The position numbers were made by a program, and so were the translations under genes. 64,000 nucleotides of DNA, taken from the NCBI GenBank assembly GCA_029204225.1, contig CM055109.1, positions 47,802,612 through 47,866,611 on the forward strand, written 5' to 3'. Numbering within the stretch: the first letter of the stretch is position 1; each line of letters opens with the position of its first letter. Positions 21,846-31,859 of the stretch are shown here, in pieces. The notes beneath the pieces were generated by a model. That model was not told where the DNA came from, made no database searches, and was given only the letters and a program-made list of their open reading frames with translations. The stretch is from Diphasiastrum complanatum. Taxonomy: Eukaryota > Streptophyta > Lycopodiopsida > Lycopodiales > Lycopodiaceae.

Positions 21846-23333
21846 CTACTCTGCTATAATAGTACGTCTGACTGGTATGAAATGAGCTTGTTTAGAAAAC
21901 CTATCAACTACCACCAAACAAGAGTCATGACCACGCTGAGTACGGGGAAGACCTAAAATGAAGTCCATAGATATATCAGTCCACTGGCAAAAAGGAATAG
22001 GCCAACTTTGAAGGAGACCGCCAGGTTTTTCACAGGAATACTTGTTATGAAGACAAAAATCACAAGTATGAATAAGGTGGGAAAGCTCACGCTTCATGGA
22101 AGGCCAATAAAAATGTTCTTTCAAACGAAACAAGAACTTCTGAAAACCAAAATGGCCACCAACAGGAGAGGAATGGGCATCAAGAAGGAGCTGTGGACGT
22201 ATGTCAAGAGTGCTGGGAATACATAACGAACCATAGTGAAACAAACGATGATTAACAATGGAATAAACCTGGTGAGGGTGAGAGGAAGGACGAGAGGCAG
22301 ACGACATAACATCACAAAAGTCTGGACATGTGGCATAAGCCTGAGGAAGATCATCATACCAAGAGTGGGGAGACGTAACAAGACTGTAAGTAAGAGCAAG
22401 TAAACAAGACAAAGCATCAGCAGCAGCACTTTTACCAGGCTTATAATGAATATCAAAATGAAAGGACTGTAAAAACTGAAGCCAACGGTACTGACGATCA
22501 CTAAGATCCTTTTGTGTATACAAATAACGAAGTGACTGGTGATCAGTAAAAACATCAAACGGAACACGATACAGATAATGACGCCACTTCTTTAAAGCAA
22601 AAATGATAGCAAGCAACTCTTTTTCATGAGTGGAATAGCGCTGCTCATACGAACGAAGACGACGGGATTCATATGCAATAACACACTGACGCTGACGTAA
22701 CAAAGCACCTAATCCTGTGGAACTAGCATCAGTCTCAACAGCAAAACGCTGGGAAAAATCTGGAAGACATAAAACAGGGGCAGTGGTAAGCTTAACCTTC
22801 AAAGTATCAAAAGCTGACTGACATGCGGGAGTCCAAGCAAACGAAGTTTCCTTTTTCAACAGAGCATGCAAAGGAGATGCAAGAGTGGCAAAATGAGCAA
22901 CTAATTTACGGAGATGGATAGAAAGACCAAGAAACATACGAACATCATGAACATCAGCAGGCACAGGCCATGAAAGAATAGAACGGACCTTACGAGGGTC
23001 GAGACGAACAGTACCATTAGTAGCAAAGAAGCCCAAAAACTCGATTTGTACAACAGCAAAAGAACATTTAGAATGTTTAGCATACAGATGATGAGTAACT
23101 AACAAAACAAAAACAGAACGAACGTGCTGAACATGAAGAGAGAGAGTGGTGCTATAAATGAGGATATCGTCAAAATAAACAATGACACACTTTCCAAGCA
23201 GAGGATGAAAGATGTTATTCATGACATTTTGAAAAGTGGGCGGGCCATTGGTAACACCAAAAAGAAGGACACGAAACTCATACAGACCAAAGTGGGTACG
23301 GAAAGTTGTCTTGTGCTCATCAGGAGGATGCAT
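21846..23333 (-). pseudogene. Gypsy-2young RT, RNase H and integrase N-terminal half
   Basis: This 495-residue frame is uninterrupted. RT: LLFGVTNGPPTFQNVMN, CVIVYFDDILIYS (catalytic DD), VQIEFLGFFATNGTVRLD. RNase H: RFAVETDASSTGLGALL (catalytic D), YSTHEKELLAIIFALKKWRHYL (E) and FTDHQSLRYLYTQ. Integrase zinc finger: GGHFGFQKFLFRLKEHFYWP with HTCDFCLHNK (HHCC). Core: WTDISMDFILGLP (first Asp), LVVVDRFSKQAHFIP. The frame ends in a stop at 21,846. The 5' end at 23,333 follows a stop within motif A (YH-stop-IR). The nearly intact sequence suggests recent activity of the family. Confidence 0.85.
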
Positions 23334-23339
23334 ACGAAT

Positions 23340-24502
23340 CTAGTGATAACTGGAACGGAGGTCAAGTTTAGAAAAGGTCTTGGCTTGGCCTAAATGGTCA
23401 AACAGATCATCCATATGAGGGATAGGGTACTGATTACGGATAGTAAGTTTATTTAAAGCACGATAATCTATACATAGACGTTTAGTACCATCCTTCTTAT
23501 CAACAAGTAAAACAGGAGCACCAAAAGGACTGTGGCTAGGAACAATAAGGCCTTGACGTAATAAATCAGACACCTGGCGATGGACTTCCTCGCGCTCAAC
23601 AATAGACATACGAAAAGGAGGACGAGAAGGAGGTGTATATGGTGGTTGACATCTCGTAAAGGTGGTAACTGAGTCGGCTCTCTAAAAACATGCTCACATT
23701 CACGCAACAGTTCAGAAAATACTTGTGGCAAAGGTGGTGCATCCGCAATAGGCTGAACTGGCTGAACAAAAAGAATAGCCGCACAGTGGGCCTTCGGGAG
23801 GCTCCGTATGAACTGCTTCTCGGAAATAAGCTGATAGTCCTGCCGAGAATCAATACCGGAAAATATATGCTGAGTACCATCATGAGAGAATGTCAATGTC
23901 TGCTGCTGGAGGTCTACTGTAACCGCACCAAGGGATGCAAACCAATCAGCACCGAGGATAAGATCGTACCGTGTAAGTGGAATAATATGAAAATCTGACT
24001 GACCAAGGAAGTCTCCGATCCGATATGAAAGTTGTTGATACATCTGCGTGCTAGGAATTGAGTGTGCGCTGGCAACCTCAACATGCAGGGGATGAGGCGT
24101 AGTGACTGGCATAGCACGAATACGTGTAGTAATATGACTGCTGAGAAAAGAGTGAGTGCTACCCGTGTCAACAAGGGCAATAAACTCACGACCAGTGATA
24201 CGTACGCGAAGACGGATATGGCGTGGACCCGGCTTACCGGCCCAAGTAGCATAAGCAAGCTGAGCATGGCATACAGCTAGATCAGGGGGATCAGGAACAG
24301 GCTCAGTGGGTGTGGCAAACTGATCAACAGGTGGGTCATCATCAAGAATATGAAGGCATATGGCAAAATCAGGACTATCATCAGGTGTGTCAGCATCATG
24401 GAAATAGACAGCAGTAGCAGTGGCAGGCTGTCGGCAATCACGGGCGATATGATCAGGACTCTTACAGTTGAAACATAAGCGCTTCTCACGGATCTCAGAC
24501 AT
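23340..24502 (-). pseudogene. Gypsy-2young zinc knuckle, protease and RT N-terminus
   Basis: The frame opens MSEIREKRLCFNCKSPDHIARDC, a CCHC knuckle at about 24,430-24,480. Protease follows as HIRLRVRITGREFIALVDTGSTHSFL with an intact DTGST loop, and ends with YDLILGADWFASLG. The linker [29 protein letters not shown] then leads to RT. A frameshift near 23,620-23,640 moves to a second frame with [46 protein letters not shown] and [13 protein letters not shown], which ends in a stop at 23,340. The product would be the usual processing and copying enzymes. Confidence 0.8.
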
Positions 24503-24948
24503 CTTAGGCTGTGAGTAGCGACGAACAAAAACAGGACGAGGAGGAAAAGGAGGACGTGGTGCAGAAGGAAGAGTGGACGAAGGTGAACTGACAGATGTGG
24601 GACTAGCAGAGGATGGAGAGGAAAAAACAGGACGTGTGAAAAGACGCGAAGGACGAGAAACAAAGGAAGAGATGGGAGAGTACTTGTGCTGCAGTGCGGT
24701 AGCAAGGGAGATGGCGTGAGAAAGAGTGGAAAAAAAGAAGGAACATCATACCTGAGTGCGCCTCGTAGACCAGCAACATAGCGAGAGATAAGCTCCAATG
24801 TAGAAATATCTGGGAATAAATAGGAAAGCTCTGTAAACCATGTCGTATAAGCAGCCAAGTCACCAGTGTGAGATAAACTGCGAAAGATGTCGCGCTGTCG
24901 AATAAGCCACTGAGGATCAATCATCGCTAGGCGGAGTGCTATCATAAA
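24503..24948 (-). pseudogene. Gypsy-2young gag, N-terminally truncated
   Basis: The frame starts at the junction with IALRLAMIDPQWLIRQRD, continues HTGDLAAYTTWFTELSYLFPDISTLELISRYVAGLRGALRYDV, then passes a frameshift near 24,740. It repeats the last part of the adjacent old gag (IGPLLDYIETFVEFSHLF), so part of gag is present twice in divergent forms. The N-terminal capsid segment is missing. Confidence 0.7.
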
Positions 24949-24949
24949 C

Positions 24950-25408
24950 TCTCAATAACTTCAGCAAGTAGAAGATCTAAAAAAAGAGATGAGAAAACTC
25001 GACAAATGTCTCAATATAATCTAAAAGAGGACCTATTTGCTTGATTTGACAACGAAAGTCGCGCTGAGAAGCAAGCCAAAAGAGTAATGCCACTTTGAAA
25101 TCATCCCAATCAGCTGTAATGGTAAGTTGAGATTGATGTGTACGCCACCAAAACAAAGCGCATCTCAAAACATGTAGCGTGGCAAGCTGTATCTCTTGGT
25201 CAACAGTACGAGGTGTCAATCGCAAATAAGTTTCCACATGGAAGAACCAATTATGTGGTGTCGTACCATTGGAAGAATTTGAATATACTAACAAAGACAT
25301 CTTATTACAAAAGTCACAAGATTGGAAGGGCAATGTATATTCTGGGATTCTATGTTTAATGTAGAAGGAACGTATCAGGAGCAGGATCGAGATTAATGTG
25401 TGTGGCAA
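24950..25408 (-). pseudogene. Gypsy-2old gag N-terminal part
   Basis: The minus-strand frame reads SNGTTPHNWFFHVETYL, LRCALFWWRTHQ and ADWDDFKVALLFWLASQRDF, followed by IGPLLDYIETFVEFSHLF. This is the retrotransposon gag domain with its typical W-x-x-F motif. It continues past a stop with similarity to FPDISTLELISRY and ends near 24,950, where the younger copy begins. It represents the capsid segment of the old element. Confidence 0.65.
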
Positions 25409-26094
25409 GCGAGGGAATGCAAAGGGAGATAGATGTCATAAGATCTTGCAAAGTAGTCAATTGGGTATTGATTTCATGCAAAGGCATGGTATCGCAATGA
25501 TTTTAACAAAATGATCATCGAAATGGAATTGGAGGTCATCATTTGGAGAAAACGTACAAGAAAGAACATTCCACATGTTGAAAAGAAGGACAAAGAAAAG
25601 AAAGGCAGCAAAGGAAAAAGAAAGAGTGAGGGTTATAAGCCAACAAGAGATGGCTGGGACAACAAGAAGAAAAGGGCAGGCAACAAACGCACAATGCAAG
25701 GAAAACTTGCCAAGGCAATGAAAGATAACATGTTGGCAGGTGTCGAGGAAAAAAAAAAGCAATAGGAGCAGCGATGGACAAGGACAGGTGATGAAGATTA
25801 GAGATGGACCAAGAAGAAGCTCAAAGATCGATACAGAAGCAAAACGATGGGAGCTCGCCAGTAATTGACCTATCTGAAGTAGTGAAAACTAGCAATAGTG
25901 CGAAACAAGACCGCAAACAATGGAAAATTAGGCTAGTGGATCAGCAATGGAAGGCCACAGGCATGAGGTGGAATAGTAGAGAGAGTTGGGAGGGATGATG
26001 GAGTACTAGGAGGGATGGTAGGGCAATGATGGAGATGTGGGACTGGAAAAATAAAATTCCAACAACTGGGGGAACCAGGCGAGGGCAGGAAAGT
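25409..26094 (-). other. Gypsy-2old leader
   Basis: This stretch lies between gag and the primer site. Lysine-rich plus-strand and leucine-rich minus-strand frames overlap here without domain similarity. It reads as a long untranslated leader. Confidence 0.5.
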
Positions 26095-26106
26095 ACTCTT
26101 ATACCA
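26095..26106 (-). promoter_or_regulatory. Gypsy-2old primer binding site
   Basis: The minus strand reads TGGTATAAGAGT, one base different in the core from the usual TGGTATCAGAGC, directly next to the LTR end. Confidence 0.65.
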
Positions 26107-26564
26107 TGTTGTGAACTTAATCACAGATATTGATATCAAACAATGCATGAAACAATATAGCAAACAGAAAGTATTCTCCAATAAGAAAACTTGATGAATG
26201 ACGATGGTTCTCGAGAGCTCAAACATATTTCCAACTAAGATCTCCAAAAAAACATGGAACTTCACTACAAGAAGCTTAAGTCCCCAACCTTATAGCCTCA
26301 GAAATGGTAGATCTCTAGTCTCTAATTATTCTAAAATGGCAATAATCTAGAAGGTTTTAAATGCAACCTCTTGTAGGGTAGCCAAATGGGGCATTTATTC
26401 GTAATTACTAGAATAGTCTTATCCAAATCAAAAGGGGGTCTAAAATAATAACATAGGCTGTAAAACAATTGTGAGACAACAATCAATTGCAGGTACTCAT
26501 ATGGTATGACCTTAGAGAAGTATGGACTATGTGATGTACAATCAACTTCCTTCTATAATGCACA
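26107..26564 (-). repeat. Gypsy-2old 5' LTR
   Basis: It is the right-hand partner of 15,993-16,437 in the same orientation. The inner edge is tgttgtgaac next to the primer site. The outer edge is placed near tgcaca by comparison with the other LTR, so it is accurate to roughly 10 bp. Confidence 0.75.
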
Positions 26565-27155
26565 ATCATCCATAAGGTAGACAATACAGTGAATATCTAC
26601 AGGTCAGCAAAACTTGACAACCATGAAGAATTAGTGCAATTGGTTACTTAAAGGACACTGATAATGTGAGCTGGCCAGCCACATGCAAGTATAGTCTTAC
26701 ATGCACCTTATTCCCCAGTGTGCACGCACACTTTACTACATGCCTGATTTCTGACAATTGATAATATGGCATACTCTCCAAGTGTATTAGTGTAATAGTC
26801 TCCCCCTCAAAGTATCCTTGTCCTCAAAGACATATTCTGATAATATTCAGCATAATTCATCTCCCATTGACAATAAAGCCTCCATAGATTTGCCTATTTG
26901 ATGACTTTGGATAACCAATTCTTGAGGTTCCCATCAGAATAGCCAACACAATAGCAGTTCAAGATACAACTCTTTTGAGGAGAAAATAACATCAAAAAAA
27001 GGAAAATCCACTTTAACATCAATAGTTACAACTAACATGAACACCGGTTTCCTCATCAATATAACGTGAACCATTGTAATAAATCTGTAGGAAGCTGCTA
27101 TGCTACTAGTGGGCAACTCCATCATGAGTCCAACACAAAGCTATATTGTATGGTT
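26565..27155. other. No recognised gene
   Basis: Flank of the gypsy LTR with scattered short frames. I see no motif, repeat array or LTR structure. Confidence 0.5.
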
Positions 27156-27176
27156 ATGCAGCCAAAGCTGAGAGCC

Positions 27177-27311
27177 ATGGCAGCAAACAACGTTAGTGTG
27201 GTAGCGTTGGCAATGCTTACAATGCTGCTCCAAACAGCTTTCTTTCATAAGGTTGTCACCACCAGCCATGCCAATTCCCAAGTTGCATGCAGTCGAATGA
27301 ACAGCAAGTAA
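27177..27311 (+). CDS. Possible exon or small ORF with a signal peptide
   Basis: The ATG at 27,177 sits in a good plant start context (gccATGG). The product starts MAANNVSVVALAMLTMLLQ, a hydrophobic segment like a secretory signal, followed by SHANSQVACSRMNSK and a stop. A cleavage after SHA would leave a very short peptide. A splice-donor-like aa|gtaaga overlaps the stop, so this could be the first exon of a secreted-protein gene. I do not recognise a family, and no second exon was found. An upstream in-frame ATG lies at 27,156. Confidence 0.25.
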   Translation: MAANNVSVVALAMLTMLLQTAFFHKVVTTSHANSQVACSRMNSK

Positions 27312-29600
27312 GAAAGGTTGTCACCCACTTCTACAAAAGTGGGAAAAAAGACAAGAGTCTCCCATGCAAAAAAGAAAAAAACAGTGTTGAACTCAAGACC
27401 AACAATAACACAAACAAAAGCCTATGAAAATTGAGAGTGCTACGAACCCATATGAAATATGAGAGTGATGCTATCATTGATGAAAAGCGATAAAGCTAAA
27501 ACATGCAAAATAAGAGCCAGTTTGATTGAAAAAAAGCAGCTACAAAGGAGGAAGCATAGAAGCAATATCCTGCCAAATCCATTTTTACTAAAACCAATTG
27601 TTGAGTACAATCTGGAGCGAGAATAGACAAAAGCGAGTTACCAAAAATTTGCTGTGCTTCATCATCAACAAAATAATCTTTGGAATTTTTTATAAAGGCT
27701 TGATTCTCCCTTACAAAAATGATTATTTGAACCATGATACTCTTAGATTCTTTGTAGGAGACGCATCAGCTCTTCTTTGTAGACAATTGACTATTGACAG
27801 TTATAGATGTATTGTCATGTGATTCATCTTCCGTCATCTATTCATAATTCATGTAGTGGCGATTCTACGGTTAAATTCATAACAAATACCTGCCTTGTAG
27901 ACAAACTCCCAAAGGCACTTCCTCCATGTGAAAACATAGCAGCCTACATTTTGCAAACGCAATTGCAACAGACTATATCCCATATAATTTCTTGCGGCAC
28001 GATTAATTTTACCATGTTCATTACCCTACTTGTTATATCCTATATAATTTCTTGCAGCACAATCAATTATACCACGTTAATTACCCTAGTCGTAAGGAGA
28101 ACCTTGTTGCACCCTTTTTCCAGTATGTGCTTTATGTATTGTATCGGTTTCATGTTATGAAGATCCATCATTATGATGTGCTCCTTTTCATCATAATTAC
28201 AGGTTTTACTTCAACAACGCATTCAAATCATTATTTTGTTATCCTCCTCTTATTGAATCTTTCTTCATGGAATCTTAAAATACATCATTCGGCATCAACC
28301 ATTCCATATAGATGTAAATAAAAAGTTGTAAGACCAACGTGAAAAAATTTATTAGAATTGCTTCTCTAGAAGGTCATTTTTTTTTAAAAAGAAACTCAGT
28401 CTTAAACGAGGAAGAGCCTATTTAAGACTTTTGACATGAAAGAAAGTGTGTAACAAAAACCTGAGCATCAAATTTGGTGAGGTAGAGACTTCTCCATCTA
28501 CCTGGATCTGATTGCCGGTGAAAAGCAAGAAGCTGATTAAAAGTGAAGCACCTCAAGCATGAACAGATGCAATAATTTACTACATAGGATTTTAGATGCC
28601 GAGTAAACAATGACTGGGCTGGAGACTTGAGCCCCTCACCTGTTTGTTTTGAATTCTCTGCAACCAACTGGAACGATTACTCAATTATAAGTCAATACAA
28701 TTTTCCCATTAGTAATTCTGCAAGTACGGAGTAAAAAGAATCTGCCAAAGACATTTGATGATGACTCTCTAAGTTTTTAGAATTATCAATTTGAACAGAG
28801 ATCCATTGATCTAACCCTTCACAAAGACCTTGCGAGAGTTATTCTTTACATTTTTGAGAACATTAAAATCATAAACTCGTTAATGGCAGCAGGGGTCTTT
28901 CTAAAGCAACTCAATGAGTATTTGTTTCTTTTTTATTTTAACTAGTTCTATGCAGTTCTTACCCCCTTAGGCCCCCACCTCCTGGGGGGGAAGACATCGC
29001 CTAAACCCTAAACCTAATTGTGTTCAATGTACAATAAGAAAACGAAACCGGGTAGGCTGCCCAAATTTCTATTAGGTCAGACATATCAAGCAACTCGTAT
29101 AAGGTGAAGCTCTCATTGATGCTAACTACAAAATCAATATTTATCGGTATTTACCCTTCTTTTGAAGCTGAGTATCTGTAATTCGAGGAGTAAAACTCCA
29201 AAAGTGTTCGAGCTGCGTATCACCAAACAAATGCGTCAATAGGATGTCCATAAAAAGAGAGTAGTGTAGATTCACAACACAAAACACGCACGTACACAAT
29301 TCAACAATAATAATCACAAAACGGGTATATCTGTGAGTTTGTGTGGAATATAGTGAAAGGTACGTATTTAATATCTGCATGTATTTCTGAATCAAAGATA
29401 TAACTATAAATTCTTGTTCTGGTTAGATGTTTGCCGGTTAATCTCCAAAAAAAAATCATAATGCGTGTATGCAACGGAGCTGAGCTTGTGCTCCTGTCTA
29501 TGTCAATAACTAGAATCCTTTTTTGATATTAACTAGAATCTTGATGCAGGAACAATGTCAGCAGCATTAAGGCAGATATTGAGATGTAAAAAATGCAGCA
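27312..29600. other. No recognised gene; includes a 60-bp tandem duplication
   Basis: Only unassigned short frames are seen. Two head-to-tail 60-bp units occur at 27,974-28,033 and 28,034-28,093 (tataatttcttgc..cac block). A short telomere-like cctaaaccctaaacctaa at about 28,998-29,016 is too short to be an array. Confidence 0.5.
27974..28093. repeat. 60-bp tandem duplication
   Basis: The two units share atatcc.atataatttcttgc and attaccct blocks at an exact 60-bp offset, with several substitutions between them. Confidence 0.75.
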
Positions 29601-29699
29601 GCTCGTTCTTTGATCTCCAAAAATATCTTCATAATGCAGCTGAGGTCGTGCTCCTGGAGACGGCAAGAAAAGGGAGCAGCTTTCTGAAAGCTAAATTGA

Positions 29700-29843
29700 A
29701 ACATGGAGTGATGAGTGCTTGCTTTTTTTTTGCGTACAATTTGATGAGTTTGAGGACTTGACAACGTCCTCGTAAAAGACGCCATCGTTACACTCAGGCC
29801 AGGGCACGCCCATAGAAAGCAACGCGCTGCCCTCCGCCATCAT
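29700..29843 (-). CDS. Candidate first exon of an unidentified host gene
   Basis: On the minus strand a start in plant context, ATGATGGCGG at 29,843/29,840, opens MMAEGSALLSMGVPW followed by PECNDGVFYEDVVKSS. The coding part is GC-richer than the surroundings. Upstream lies a purine-rich 5'-UTR-like stretch with GA and CA runs (29,845-29,905), and a TATTTATATG box lies at about 29,938-29,948. Downstream, ccgtctccag at about 29,650-29,665 could be a splice acceptor before EHDLSCIMKIFLEIK. I do not recognise the protein, and no remaining exons could be joined with confidence. The plus-strand frame over the same DNA is probably the shadow. Confidence 0.4.
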
Positions 29844-29937
29844 TTTATCCTCTCTTTGTTTCTGTGTGTGTGTCTCTCTCTCTCTCCCCCTTTCCAAAGG
29901 CTTCTTTTTCTCATACTTCGATTGAATTGAATCGATT

Positions 29938-29948
29938 TCATATAAATA
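29938..29948 (-). promoter_or_regulatory. Possible TATA box upstream of the candidate exon
   Basis: The minus strand reads gtatttatatg, roughly 95-105 bp before the proposed ATG, at a spacing that would leave a plausible 5' UTR of about 70 bp. Confidence 0.3.
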
Positions 29949-30339
29949 CTCGCTCTCAACATTCTATACATATACTCTTTTACTCCTCCCTTGGTATTGC
30001 TTAACCCTATTCTATGAAGACCCCTCCCTTATAATGGCATATAAACTAGGTGGGGTATGAGTAAGTAATGGATACTCTGTGACTATTTTGCCTGGTTTTT
30101 TAGCATATTCAAAGCAAAATATGCATCTGTTTTTTATTGTGATGCGCTTTCCAGCCTATCTCTATCATAACAGAATAAACATTGCAGTATCAAATATTAC
30201 AATATCAAAATATAACTAGCATGTACAAATCAAAAGAATCGTGAGCACAAAACAACATCGGATGCCAATCTATAAATCACACTGGAAAGGTATCTCTATT
30301 GGCTAAGAAAAATCTTTTGGCCACTCTATCTCTGTTAAT

Positions 30340-30660
30340 TTAATTGTGCAATAAATAATGCAATGGCCCAAAATCAGTTATTTTAAACTCAAATAAGAGT
30401 AGAGTTTTGATATCAAGTGATAAATTATTCGAATTGCAAGTGATAAGTGCATCGATGCTACGATAATGTAGTTGAGTCTTTGTTACACTTATATACATAT
30501 GAATCAACAATAGAAGAAGTAAAATTGGAATGTAATACAAAGCCATTAATACTATTGAACAAAGATCATGGGGCTTGTTTTAAGCCATAGAAGGCTCTAA
30601 ACAATCTACATATCTTGTGCTCCTATCCTTGAAGGACATAGTCTTCTGGTTGATAGATAT
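30340..30660 (-). pseudogene. Copia reverse transcriptase remnant
   Basis: The minus-strand pieces read DRSTRYVDCLEPSMA and NKPHDL, which resemble the copia block HKVCRLNKALYGLKQAPRAW. Downstream are LIHMYISVTKT and FEFKITDFGPLHYLLH, which match the motif after YVDD (SEFEITDLGPLHYFLG). Several stops separate the pieces, and the catalytic YVDD itself is lost. It is not of the same family as the Copia-A copies, judged from the LGPLHYFLG-type ending. Confidence 0.6.
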
Positions 30661-30907
30661 ATAGTTCTTGTTGGAGAATAAGTAGCAGCTAGTTAATGTG
30701 ATAACAAAACCGATTCACTACTATTACAAGTGCAGCTTAACTATCATTCACAAGTGCGGAAAATGAATGCAAAAGGATCCTTGCCGAAATTAAAAAATAG
30801 AACGCAGATTATAATAAGCATGAATAATAGAAAATAGTAGAACAAGACGATATAGCGAAAGTAGTCTCTAATGAAGATGATGAATTACATATTATCGATG
30901 CTTCCGC

Positions 30908-31750
30908 TGTCTACTCTTATTGCACTATAATCCTATAGTTAATCTACGTCCATTCATTTATCTAGCTTTACAGTTTTACTCATGCTTTTACATAGTCTGC
31001 AAAAATACATGGGAATCGAACGACAGATGGCTTCAATAGTTCGAACTATCGAAGGCTAACCGGATTAGGTCACTATTTGTTACCTAATAATTAATTTGGC
31101 TAACTGGATAAGTGACAACGCATCGTGGCTAAGTGTTAATTGTGACCTATGTCCCTAATTGGATAAGCCTAAATGACATTCCTCATTACTATAAATAGCT
31201 GATCATTTGGTGGAATTTAAAAAGAAAAAATAATAATGATGTTGTTTTATCAAAGTATTGCAAGCAACGCTTACTAATATTAACGAAAGTGCATCAGACA
31301 TAGGTGTCAGTTACTTAGGGACAGTTTTTGAGTACACGGTTGCGTCTGCTATTATTTTGTACTTGCATCATCTAATTTGTACATGTTACTTACTGAATCG
31401 ATTCTACCTTCTTATTGCGTTCAATATTATGTCATAATATATATATGCTTCTATGTAGTTATTTGTATCTGATTAATCTCTTACTATTTATTTTGAGTTG
31501 TTGAATTGTAGAATAGTCGAATTCTTTGATACTACAATATTCAATACATCTCTTTCACTTTGAAATTGTTTGTCTAAGAAATCACTTACTAGCTCTAATG
31601 ATTTCAGAGTTTGTTACTAGAATATTCGAATGTGACAATTTGTCACGACAGCTTGGTCCAAATTTGATAGGCGTAGTCATGCATTAGAGGAAGGATCTTT
31701 TCCCATAGCTCACTAGTGCATCTATCCAATCCTATTTCTTTCTTCCAACA
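30908..31750 (+). repeat. Copia-A 5' LTR
   Basis: It matches 33,365-34,839 in blocks such as cctatagttaatcta, agttcgaactatcgaagg, ggctaactggataagtgacaacgcat and attcaatacat. The end cttccaaca directly precedes the primer site. The start is degraded and is placed by alignment to tgttggattattctcc. A TATAAATA box lies at 31,190-31,197. Confidence 0.75.
31190..31197 (+). promoter_or_regulatory. TATA box of the Copia-A 5' LTR
   Basis: TATAAATA follows cctcattac. The same place in the 3' LTR reads tatgaataa, so the box survives only in the 5' LTR. Confidence 0.5.
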
Positions 31751-31762
31751 TGGTATCGGAGC
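31751..31762 (+). promoter_or_regulatory. Copia-A primer binding site
   Basis: TGGTATCGGAGC, one change from the initiator-Met complement TGGTATCAGAGC, directly follows the LTR end. Confidence 0.75.
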
Positions 31763-31859
31763 ACTTTATTAGCTCATGTTTTATAATCTTTTAGTATGTG
31801 ATATCAGATAATCGATTTTCTATTATAGTAGTTGTTCATTTTTAAGTCATCAAATCATC

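Larger units (their letters stand above)
20309..24948 (-). mobile_element. Gypsy-2young: 5'-truncated chromodomain gypsy nested in the older copy
   Basis: On the minus strand this copy starts abruptly within gag (IALRLAMIDPQWLIRQRD) at about 24,948. It continues through knuckle, protease, RT, RNase H, integrase and a chromodomain-like tail to a complete 3' LTR (20,309-20,799). Its coding sequence has only about three breaks, so it is much younger than its host element. Its 5' LTR, primer site and gag start are absent. The 3' LTR abuts the old gag at 20,303, with ttaca as the possible target sequence. Confidence 0.75.
15993..26564 (-). mobile_element. Gypsy-2old: decayed chromodomain-type gypsy element with both LTRs
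   Basis: Direct repeats at 15,993-16,437 and 26,107-26,564 are the 3' and 5' LTRs of one minus-strand element. The primer site abuts the right LTR, and a polypurine tract abuts the left one. Within it are an old gag (24,950-25,408), a degraded zinc-knuckle/protease/RT/RNase H region (18,170-20,303) and a younger related copy nested in gag (20,309-24,948). The integrase region is replaced by 1.5 kb without similarity. No exact target duplication was seen, as expected of an old insertion. Confidence 0.75.

Noticed and set aside
22008-22567. Frames overlapping the gypsy RNase H/integrase region
   Set aside because: They are shadows of the 495-residue pol frame.
25511-25765. Lysine-rich 84-residue plus-strand frame
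   Set aside because: It lies antisense in the gypsy leader and has low-complexity composition.
28995-29018. Telomere repeat
   Set aside because: Only two CCCTAAA-like units are present, which is within chance in AT-rich plant DNA.
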